DNA from: Pseudomonas sp. R37(2017)
Lineage (GTDB): Bacteria; Pseudomonadota; Gammaproteobacteria; Pseudomonadales; Pseudomonadaceae
DNA: 64,000 nucleotides
Assembly: GCF_002113375.1 (NCBI RefSeq)
Contig: NZ_NEHO01000003.1
Span: 372,001-436,000, forward strand
Direction of reading: 5' to 3'
The position numbers and the translations under genes are program-made. Within the stretch, counting starts at the first letter, position 1, and every line of letters begins with the position of its first letter. Under the pieces are notes generated by a model, which did not search any database, was not told where the DNA came from, and was given only the letters and a program-made list of their open reading frames with translations. This document shows positions 57,337-64,000 of this stretch, piece by piece.

Positions 57337-57367
57337 CGATCGCTCCCGGGAACGGCGGGAGCGATCG
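57337..57367 (+). terminator. Terminator-like hairpin after the small basic gene
   Basis: CGATCGCTCCCG-N7-CGGGAGCGATCG is a perfect 12-bp stem with an A-rich tail. Confidence 0.65.
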
Positions 57368-57757
57368 CTCTAAAAACAATCTGCAAGAAATCCCGGTGTC
57401 GTTGCTGGACGTGCTTGATAGACGCTAACCCCCGGCAAGCGGCTGAACCGTTTTTGTCCTCAATGATGGCCGACTAGTGGCCTTGCAGGCCCGAAGTTGC
57501 TGTCTATGCTCAAATGTAACTAACCATGTCGGCCGTGATGGGCGGTCGATGCAGTGCCGCAAGAGTGCGCAATTGAAGGCACCGACACTCAACGAAAATG
57601 GAGCTGTGGGCTAAATGGAATTTGTTTTGAATCTGTTAGGGCTGGCCCGCTTGCGGGCTATCAAGAGAAGGATGTCTTGATGAGCGTGTCGCTATAAGGA
57701 CCCTCCGATTGATCATCATTTATCACCTGACTAGTCCTTCTTTTTGGAGGAATGCGT

Positions 57758-57829
57758 GTGCCTGTTCCACGGAACGTAGTGGTGGATTTGAAAGACCTGA
57801 AACTTTCATCAATCAAAAAACCGCGCTGA
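57758..57829 (+). CDS. Candidate leader peptide upstream of the BdlA-like gene
   Basis: A GTG at 57758 has GGAGG 7 bases before it and encodes 23 residues (GTG CCT GTT ... CGC TGA, ending KKPR) whose stop lies 13 bp before the chemoreceptor start. It may be a real small peptide, a regulatory leader or chance. Translation of it would pass through the GTTCC/GGAAC palindrome. Confidence 0.3.
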   Translation: MPVPRNVVVDLKDLKLSSIKKPR

Positions 57830-57842
57830 AGGTGATACAACA

Positions 57843-59162
57843 ATGTTCAACCTACATCACAAGGCTGACCTGCTGGAAATCGAACGATTCAGCTGTGCGC
57901 TGACTGAGGCCAACGCCAAATTGGCGGCGATCAGTCGTTCAATGGCGATGATTGAATTCACCCCGGACGGCATCGTCATCGATGCCAACGAAAACTTTTG
58001 CAGTGCCATGGGCTACAGCGCCGACGAGATACGCGGCAAGCATCACCGGGTTTTTTGTGAAGAACGGTATTACCGCAGCGATGACTACACCAGGTTGTGG
58101 CGCGACCTGGCGCGGGGCGAGCCGCTGAGCGGGACCTTTTTGCGCCTGCACAAAAGCGGCCGGGAGATCTGGCTCGAAGCCAGCTACATGCCGGTGCTGG
58201 GTCCCGACCGCCAAGTAAAAAGCGTGATCAAGGTCGCCACCGACATCACCGCGCGGGTCAACAAGGAGCACGAAAACGAAAGCAGGCTCGCCGCGATCGG
58301 CCGCTCCATGGCCGTGATCGAATTCACCCCCGAAGGCAAGGTCATCAGCGCCAACGAAAACTTCCTGAAAACCATGCAGTACTCGCTCAACGAAGTGGTG
58401 GGGCAGCATCACAGCCTGTTCTGCCACCGTGCCGAAGCCGAGTCCCAGAACTACCGGAATTTCTGGGCGTCGCTCAACCGTGGCGAATTTCACTCCCATC
58501 GTTTCGAGCGCAGAAACAAACAGGGGCAGACGGTATTTCTCGAAGCGTCCTATAACCCATTGTTCGACGCCAAGGGCCGGTTGTACAAAGTGGTCAAGTT
58601 TGCCAGCGACATCACTCAGCAGATGACCACCCTGCAAACCGCCGCCGAGTCGGCCCACAGCACCTCGGTGCAAAACGACGTCTGTGCACGCAAAGGTTCC
58701 GAGGTGGTGCAGCAGACCGTGCAGATCATTCAGGACATTTCCCGGGACCTGAACGAGGCGGCGCTGAGCATCGATGCCGTGAACAAGCAGTCCGACATCA
58801 TCGGCACCATTGTGCAGACCATCCGCGGCATTGCCGATCAGACCAACCTGCTGGCGCTCAACGCCGCGATCGAAGCGGCCCGCGCTGGCGAACACGGGCG
58901 CGGTTTCGCGGTAGTGGCCGATGAAGTGCGCAGCCTCGCGGCACGCACCAGCCAGGCGACGCTGGAGATTGTCGAGGTGGTGCGCAAGAACCACGACTTG
59001 TCGCTGAGCGCGGTATCGAGCATGCAATCGAGTCTGAGTCGAACCGGCCTCGGCGTGGAACTGGCGAACGAGGCAGGGGAGGTGATCCTCGAAATCCAGC
59101 AGGGCTCGCGCCACGTGGTGGATGCGATCAGTCAATTCAACTCGACGTTGCAACTGAACTGA
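57843..59162 (+). CDS. Soluble PAS-PAS methyl-accepting chemotaxis protein, BdlA-like
   Basis: The 439-residue protein lacks membrane helices and a HAMP domain. It has two PAS domains (about 30-140 and about 150-262; both contain [AV]IEFTPDG/EGKV-type starts and ITARV/DITQQM ends) and an MCP signalling domain with the hairpin [20 protein letters not shown]. This order is that of BdlA, which links oxygen/redox or nutrient state to biofilm dispersal through cyclic-di-GMP enzymes in P. aeruginosa. PAS cores may bind heme, FAD or nothing; not decided. The two PAS domains are similar enough to be an internal duplication. Confidence 0.88.
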   Translation: MFNLHHKADLLEIERFSCALTEANAKLAAISRSMAMIEFTPDGIVIDANENFCSAMGYSADEIRGKHHRVFCEERYYRSDDYTRLWRDLARGEPLSGTFLRLHKSGREIWLEASYMPVLGPDRQVKSVIKVATDITARVNKEHENESRLAAIGRSMAVIEFTPEGKVISANENFLKTMQYSLNEVVGQHHSLFCHRAEAESQNYRNFWASLNRGEFHSHRFERRNKQGQTVFLEASYNPLFDAKGRLYKVVKFASDITQQMTTLQTAAESAHSTSVQNDVCARKGSEVVQQTVQIIQDISRDLNEAALSIDAVNKQSDIIGTIVQTIRGIADQTNLLALNAAIEAARAGEHGRGFAVVADEVRSLAARTSQATLEIVEVVRKNHDLSLSAVSSMQSSLSRTGLGVELANEAGEVILEIQQGSRHVVDAISQFNSTLQLN

Positions 59163-59170
59163 GCAAACTA

Positions 59171-59264
59171 CCTGTAGGAGCGAGCAAGCTCGCGATGGCG
59201 GCGTGTCAGGCGACGTGGATGTTGGTTGTGCCGGCCTCATCGCGAGCATGCTCGCTCCTACAGG
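59171..59264. repeat. REPIN (GTAGGAGCGAGC type)
   Basis: Facing arms CCTGTAGGAGCGAGCAAGCT and CATGCTCGCTCCTACAGG after the BdlA-like gene. Confidence 0.87.
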
Positions 59265-59282
59265 ATATGAGCAAATGAAACA

Positions 59283-59309
59283 GGGTCCCGGTCGAGGGAC
59301 CCTTTTTTG
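59283..59309 (+). terminator. Terminator after the BdlA-like gene
   Basis: Stem GGGTCCC/GGGACCC with a six-base loop and TTTTTTG tail. The 235 bp from here to the next start contain no gene and must hold the promoter of the protease. Confidence 0.9.
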
Positions 59310-59544
59310 TCATTGCCCACGCATCGCCTGGAACCGTTCAGATCGCCCCCGCGAGGTCATCTTGCAGCTTGGTGCAACGGCAGAACTGTCAGTTCTGCTA
59401 GTTGGCCGCACCTGAGAAGCGCTCTAGAGTGAAAAACGTCGCCCGAGCCACATGTCAGGGCATTTTTCGCAATATCGCCAAGCCGTATCGATGCGAGTGA
59501 TTTTGCTGCTTGCATCCGAGCCGGATGAGTCAGGGAGAGACACG

Positions 59545-62500
59545 ATGCGCACCTCGAACCTCGCGGCATTCCGTCTGCTGTGGATCATCACCCTTCTTGT
59601 TCTGAGCTTCTCGGTGCCGGGTTTTGCCCAGGCGGATCCGGCCAATGTGCGTGCATTGCTGTCGCTGGAGCAAACGAGCGCCAAGGCCGCGCTGAGTCGC
59701 AACGCCAACCCCTACCTCAAGCGCCTGATCGACGACAGCCAAAGCGAAGTGATTACCCTGGCCCGCGGGCACGGGCAGGTTGTGCTGGATGAACAGCAAT
59801 GGCTGGAAATCCCGCTGGAACCGGGGGTGACGGTGCGGGCCAGGAAATTGCACTACACCACCGAGTCGGGAATGGGCGTGTGGGTCGGTGAAGTCCAGTC
59901 GGATGACCTGCGCCAGCGCCGGGGGCAGGCGAAGGCGGACCTGTCGCGGGAAGTGGTGGTTGATCCGCAAAACCTCGTGGTGCTGGTGCGCAATGGCGAG
60001 CGGATCACCGGAACCGTGAGTGCGGGTGGGCGGCAGTATCAGATTGAACCGGTGGACAAGGGGCAGGTTGCGATTACTCGGATCAAGCCATCGGATAATG
60101 GCAAGGATCAGGACGATTCACCCGCCGAGGTCATGAAGCAGACCTTGACCAAGTCAGGCCAAACGGCGCGGCATACCTCTCAACAACCCATTCGAATTCT
60201 GACCGTCTACAGCAATGATGTGAAAAACGCCTATGCCGACCCTGTGGCGTTGGGTGTTCAGCGTTTCGAGTATTTCAAGGAAATTGCCAGGGCCAGTGGC
60301 GTAACGGTCACTTATGTAAACGCAGGAGTTGAGCACCTTCCCTATGACGAGTCGTCGTTTCCCGGTTGTGATCAACTTGATTGCATGAACAAGCAATTGG
60401 CTGAGGTCAGGCGCAACAGCGAGAGCCTGCAAGTACAGTTAAAGGCGCATGTGGTGATGGGGGTGGTAGCAAAAAAACTCACCAGCCGGGGTTGCGGTCT
60501 TGCCGGGAGCGTTGGCGCCGACAGTGTCTCTCACAGCGTTGGTTATGCCTGTGCCGGGGAGCGCGGTACCTACGCTCATGAATTGGGTCACGTGATCGGG
60601 GCGCATCACAGTGGAATGACGACCCCTTTTGCGTACTCCAGCGCTTTTTGCCAGGGCAGTGTCGAACCCAAGTGGCAAACCATCATGGCCTACTGCGATT
60701 CGAACGGTCGGGTAATCGATCTGTTTTCCAACCCCGAGCGAACCTATGAGGGAATCCCGATGGGGGTAGCCGATCGGCATGATAACGCTCGCTCGATCAA
60801 TAACTGGTACCCCACGCTGGTCGGTCTGTTTCCGCCCCCGGACAATAGCGCGCCTCCCATCGCCAGCGGCTTCGTCGAGCTGGGCCAAAAAGAACTGCCG
60901 TTCTCCACCGAGAGCGCGACCCTCAACGGCGCCGCTTCGCGTAACCCCGGCAGCGATGCCCTGCGTTATGAATGGACGCAGACGGCGGGCGTTCCGGCGG
61001 TGACGATCGACGATAGCCAAGCGAAGAAAGCCACGGCGAATTTCCCCGAGGTGACGGTGCCCACCGATTACCGGTTCCGCCTGACGGTGGCCAATGCCAC
61101 CGGCCAGGTGGATGCTACCGAGGTCGGTGTGCGGGTTTACCCCCGTGACATCGGCGCTGCTTGCGAAAACAGCGCGGCCTGGGACCCGGACAGGACCTAC
61201 TCGATCGTGGGTGAGCAAGTCAGCTATCAGGGTAGTCTGTACCGTCTGCTTACCCAACCTTCGGGGAGTTTTGCCCGACGGCCCCCGGTGGTCTGGTCCG
61301 GGCTCATCGCACCCATGAACTGGGCCTTGGTGAAAACCTGCGACGCCCCGCGCACTCTTGAGCAACGCCTGGCGACGATGGACGCCTGGGCCCAGGCAAA
61401 TGGCGCTATACCGGTAACCACCGGCTTGCAGGAGCAACTGCGTAACCTGCTGGCGCAGCAACAATTCACCTGGCCGGCCGCAGAAGCGGCGGGGCGTTTG
61501 CGGCCCATCGCGTTTGAGTCGAAAAACTGTGTGGTCAGCGATCCGGCCAACCCCAACCGCCTGGTCTTGCAGCAGGCCTGCAATGAAGAGCGCGCCGGTC
61601 GTTGGCTGCTCGATGGCAGTGGCCGCCTGCACAACATGGATGATCCGGGTCTGTGCCTGCAGAACAACGGCAACAATCAACGAGTCACCCTTGCGGCCTG
61701 TACAGACGCCAGCACGCCATGGATCAGGCTCAAGGACGACGTCAGTGATTACCAAACGATCAGCGGGCAGTCGCTGCTGAGCAATTTCACTTTGCATGGG
61801 ACGGTGAACTACGGTGATTATCTGGCGGACGACGGTCATCAGAACCTGATCGTCAAGACCCGCACGCCAACCAACTCCATACGCTATGCCACCTTCGGCA
61901 ATGTCCCCCATGACAGCAGCCTGCTGCTGGCCCATGCCAAGGCCCAGACCCTGACGGCGATCGGTCGCGTGCTGGATGGCGAGGGCGTACCGGGGACAGC
62001 GCCGCCGATGCCACCGCAGATCATCGTCAGCGGCCCGAGCACTGCCGTGGCCTTGGAATCTGTGCTGCTGGACGCCAGCCAGTCGAGTTCGATCAACCCG
62101 GGGGCCAGCGACCTGCAATACACCTGGCAGGTGCCACCGGGGATATCGGCGCAGGCCAATGGTGCGCAATTGCGCTTTACCGCACCCAACGTCAGCAGCG
62201 CCACGCCCTTTACATTCAACCTCACAGTCAGTGACGGCCAGGCACAGGCGCAGGCGCAGCATACGGTGACCGTTACCCGCCAGGGGCACAGTGATCCTGA
62301 GGGCGAGTTGAGTCTGCCGGCGCAAGTGCTGGAAAAAACCGCTGTCACCTTCACCGCCAACGTGCGTTCACCCGGTGACTTCCCGTTGACCTATGCCTGG
62401 CAACGGCCCACCGGCTTCACCGGGACGGTGGGCAACACCCCCTCCGTCACCCTGACCGCACCGGCTGTCGCGGCGGATACTCCGGTGGCGGTGGAAGTCA

Positions 62501-64000
62501 CTGTCACCGACAGTGAGGGTGGTGCCCTGACGTTGCGGGGGACGGTGCTGGTGAAAAAGGATACGCAGATGACCGGTGGCAGAATCGACGGTCCTGTCGA
62601 GGTCAATAGCGAGGAGCAATTCACCCAGACAGCTTATGTTCACAATCCACAGAACCGTCCGTTGACCTATGCCTGGACGGTGACTTCTCCAACCAAGGGT
62701 GAGCTGGAGATTATCGGACCCGATAATCAGCGCGAAATCCACCTCAAGGCGCCACGAATACTGACCCCAAACATTCAGGGGTACGTTCGGGTGGTTATCA
62801 GGGATGGCGTAAGCCTGGTGTCGTTACCCAACAAGACGATCAAGATCAATCCACAGGTATTACCGCCATTGGAAGGGCGTCTGATCATGCCGTCGATGGT
62901 CAATGTCGGCGATGTGTTCGTACCGCGAGTGGTGCTGGACAATCCTGAAGGCCGGGATATCAGCTACAGCTGGATCGTCAATCAGGGTTACTTTGAGATC
63001 CTGTCATCCGATCCCGGACAACCCACCGCGCAGATCCGGGCAACCCGTTCCAGTAATAATGGGGGCGTGCTCGTCCAGGCCACAGTGGCCGATGGTACTG
63101 GCCGTAATACGGTATACAACGAGCCGCGGGTGATCGTTTATGAGCCCAAAGGCAACAACCCGCCCCAGGGCCAGATCGAAGGACCGTTGGAAGTAGCCTC
63201 CGGGCAGTCGGTCAGTTACCGCGCCGGTTTTTCCTCGCCGGTGGGCAACCCGTTGAGCTATGCCTGGGCCAAAGGTTCGCTCATCGGCGCCACACCCAAC
63301 AGCGCGGAGCAGACCTGGACCGCGCCGGTGGTGACCACGGACCAGGTGATCACCGTCCGCGTCACGGTCACCGATAACGCCGGCAACGCCAACAGCCATG
63401 CCATCGCGGTGGTGATCAAGGCTCCGGGAGACAACCCGCCCCCGCAACCGCCGGTAGGGCAGATCATCAGTGACGATACGGTCGAAAGTGGCGCCCAGGT
63501 ACTGTTCAGTACCGATGCCACCTCGACCCCGCCGGGCGACAAGCTGACTTACGATTGGTCGGCGCCTTCAGGTTTTACCGGGACGATCGGCGATCGACCC
63601 TCTGGCACCTTGACCGCGCCGGTGATCAACTCCGACACCTTCTCCACGGTGCAGCTGACGGTCACAGACAGCAAAAATGCCCGGCATGTGATGCGCAAGA
63701 CACTGACGGTCAAGGCCCAGGTGCCGGCGCCAGTCGCGCGGATCAGCGGCGCGGAAAGGATCGAGGCCGGCAAGTCGGCGGTATGGTCGGCCAGCGGGTC
63801 CACGGGTAGCGGCTTGCGTTATGCGTGGAAGACCATCGGCTTCACGCCGGCCACCTCGACCCAGGTCAGCCCGACCTTCACCGCGCCGGCGACGTCAGGT
63901 GTTGCCGGCATTCTGGAACTGACTGTCACCAGCACCACGGGCGCGACGGCCACCACCGTTAAAACGGTGAGCGTCCTGCCGCCGGAACAGGCCGGCGATT
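59545..64000 (+). CDS. Secreted multidomain metzincin metalloprotease (5' part; continues beyond the window)
   Basis: The frame is open for 1485 codons from an ATG at 59545 (GGGAGAGACACG ribosome site) to the window end. Domains: signal peptide 1-30 (SVPGFAQA), a propeptide-like region to about 200, a metzincin catalytic domain with HELGHVIGAHH at 345-355 (HExxHxxGxxH) and Met-turn IMAYCD near 381, a first PKD/Ig-like domain near 430-520, a CBM5/12-like carbohydrate-binding domain (540-599, AWDPDRTYSIVGEQVSYQG), a ricin-B-like domain (about 653-790, RWLLDGSGRLHNMDDPGLCL), then at least seven PKD/Ig-like repeats of about 90-99 residues marked by LTYAW-type strands at 857, 948, 1040, 1139, 1237, 1334 and 1424. 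The layout suggests a secreted, polysaccharide- or glycoprotein-directed protease, but the target is unknown. It has no neighbour in view. Confidence 0.88.
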   Translation, partial: MRTSNLAAFRLLWIITLLVLSFSVPGFAQADPANVRALLSLEQTSAKAALSRNANPYLKRLIDDSQSEVITLARGHGQVVLDEQQWLEIPLEPGVTVRARKLHYTTESGMGVWVGEVQSDDLRQRRGQAKADLSREVVVDPQNLVVLVRNGERITGTVSAGGRQYQIEPVDKGQVAITRIKPSDNGKDQDDSPAEVMKQTLTKSGQTARHTSQQPIRILTVYSNDVKNAYADPVALGVQRFEYFKEIARASGVTVTYVNAGVEHLPYDESSFPGCDQLDCMNKQLAEVRRNSESLQVQLKAHVVMGVVAKKLTSRGCGLAGSVGADSVSHSVGYACAGERGTYAHELGHVIGAHHSGMTTPFAYSSAFCQGSVEPKWQTIMAYCDSNGRVIDLFSNPERTYEGIPMGVADRHDNARSINNWYPTLVGLFPPPDNSAPPIASGFVELGQKELPFSTESATLNGAASRNPGSDALRYEWTQTAGVPAVTIDDSQAKKATANFPEVTVPTDYRFRLTVANATGQVDATEVGVRVYPRDIGAACENSAAWDPDRTYSIVGEQVSYQGSLYRLLTQPSGSFARRPPVVWSGLIAPMNWALVKTCDAPRTLEQRLATMDAWAQANGAIPVTTGLQEQLRNLLAQQQFTWPAAEAAGRLRPIAFESKNCVVSDPANPNRLVLQQACNEERAGRWLLDGSGRLHNMDDPGLCLQNNGNNQRVTLAACTDASTPWIRLKDDVSDYQTISGQSLLSNFTLHGTVNYGDYLADDGHQNLIVKTRTPTNSIRYATFGNVPHDSSLLLAHAKAQTLTAIGRVLDGEGVPGTAPPMPPQIIVSGPSTAVALESVLLDASQSSSINPGASDLQYTWQVPPGISAQANGAQLRFTAPNVSSATPFTFNLTVSDGQAQAQAQHTVTVTRQGHSDPEGELSLPAQVLEKTAVTFTANVRSPGDFPLTYAWQRPTGFTGTVGNTPSVTLTAPAVAADTPVAVEVTVTDSEGGALTLRGTVLVKKDTQMTGGRIDGPVEVNSEEQFTQTAYVHNPQNRPLTYAWTVTSPTKGELEIIGPDNQREIHLKAPRILTPNIQGYVRVVIRDGVSLVSLPNKTIKINPQVLPPLEGRLIMPSMVNVGDVFVPRVVLDNPEGRDISYSWIVNQGYFEILSSDPGQPTAQIRATRSSNNGGVLVQATVADGTGRNTVYNEPRVIVYEPKGNNPPQGQIEGPLEVASGQSVSYRAGFSSPVGNPLSYAWAKGSLIGATPNSAEQTWTAPVVTTDQVITVRVTVTDNAGNANSHAIAVVIKAPGDNPPPQPPVGQIISDDTVESGAQVLFSTDATSTPPGDKLTYDWSAPSGFTGTIGDRPSGTLTAPVINSDTFSTVQLTVTDSKNARHVMRKTLTVKAQVPAPVARISGAERIEAGKSAVWSASGSTGSGLRYAWKTIGFTPATSTQVSPTFTAPATSGVAGILELTVTSTTGATATTVKTVSVLPPEQAGD

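Larger units (their letters stand above)
57325..57842. other. Long leader region upstream of the BdlA-like gene
   Basis: About 500 bp without a large gene. It contains the terminator at 57337, a small hairpin GCCCGC-TT-GCGGGC near 57648-57661, a palindrome GTTCC-AC-GGAAC at 57764-57775 and a candidate 23- to 25-codon open frame at 57752-57829. The rest holds nothing I recognise. Confidence 0.5.

Noticed and set aside
60439..62325. 628-codon antisense open frame opposite the protease gene
   Set aside because: It is the mirror of the secreted protease frame, which has a signal peptide and an intact zinc site.

Overview
The window is chromosomal DNA from a Pseudomonas of the fluorescens group. 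The evidence is a high-GC genome, the complete Entner-Doudoroff and glt glucose-uptake cluster in its Pseudomonas order (gap/edd-glk-gltR-gltS...gltBFGK-oprB...hexR/zwf-pgl-eda), an anaerobic-type arcDABC operon, a GcsR-type glycine cleavage operon, a phaJ-hydrolase-fadD-fadD block, and about twenty intergenic REP/REPIN palindromes of the GTGGGAGCGAGC and GTAGGAGCGAGC types. I see no tRNA, rRNA, prophage, insertion sequence or CRISPR.

Layout. 1-7.8 kb: glycine/serine catabolism (gcvT partial, sdaA, gcvP, gcvH) read leftwards, driven by the TyrR-like sigma-54 activator gcsR from an intergenic region with a good -24/-12 promoter and three operator-like sites; glyA, which I recall inside this operon in P. 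aeruginosa, is absent. 8-15.2 kb: the arginine deiminase operon arcD-arcA-arcB-arcC plus a DUF5064-like gene, facing a second, very similar arcD copy that overlaps an AlkA-type DNA glycosylase. 16.2-20.5 kb: an unusual CoA-transferase, a Cache chemoreceptor and a small DUF454 membrane protein. 20.7-25.7 kb: a heme-uptake cell-surface signalling locus (ECF sigma, FecR-type anti-sigma, TonB heme receptor, heme oxygenase) with Fur boxes before the sigma gene and before the receptor. 25.7-46.3 kb: central sugar metabolism: mgsA and gap, then edd-glk, a 193-bp tandem-repeat array, gltR-gltS, an AGE-family sugar isomerase, gltB-F-G-K, oprB, a hexose-6-phosphate mutarotase, hexR, and zwf-pgl-eda. 46.5-50.1 kb: a class V aminotransferase-like enzyme, two small conserved genes, phaJ and an alpha/beta hydrolase. 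50.4-54.7 kb: two fadD paralogues and a conserved hypothetical. 55-57.3 kb: a YihY-type membrane protein, peptide deformylase, a GNAT acetyltransferase and a tiny basic protein. 57.8-59.2 kb: a soluble PAS-PAS chemoreceptor of BdlA type. 59.5 kb to the window end: the first 1485 codons of a secreted metzincin protease with carbohydrate-binding, ricin-like and repeated PKD/Ig-like domains.

How it works together. OprB and GltBFGK bring in glucose, Glk phosphorylates it, Zwf-Pgl-Edd-Eda convert it to pyruvate and glyceraldehyde-3-phosphate, and Gap carries on. HexR (two perfect TTGT-N7-ACAA operators between gap and edd) and GltR/GltS would control the set, and A-rich AAN-repeat leaders before several of these genes suggest Hfq/Crc repression.

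Most notable observations: the six-unit 193-bp array that repeatedly copies the 3' end of glk; a REP element that supplies the C-terminus and stop codon of peptide deformylase; head-to-head arcD copies forming a large inverted repeat; a domain-reordered CoA-transferase; the multidomain metzincin; and the shared A-rich leaders. I did not find a wholly new biochemical system.
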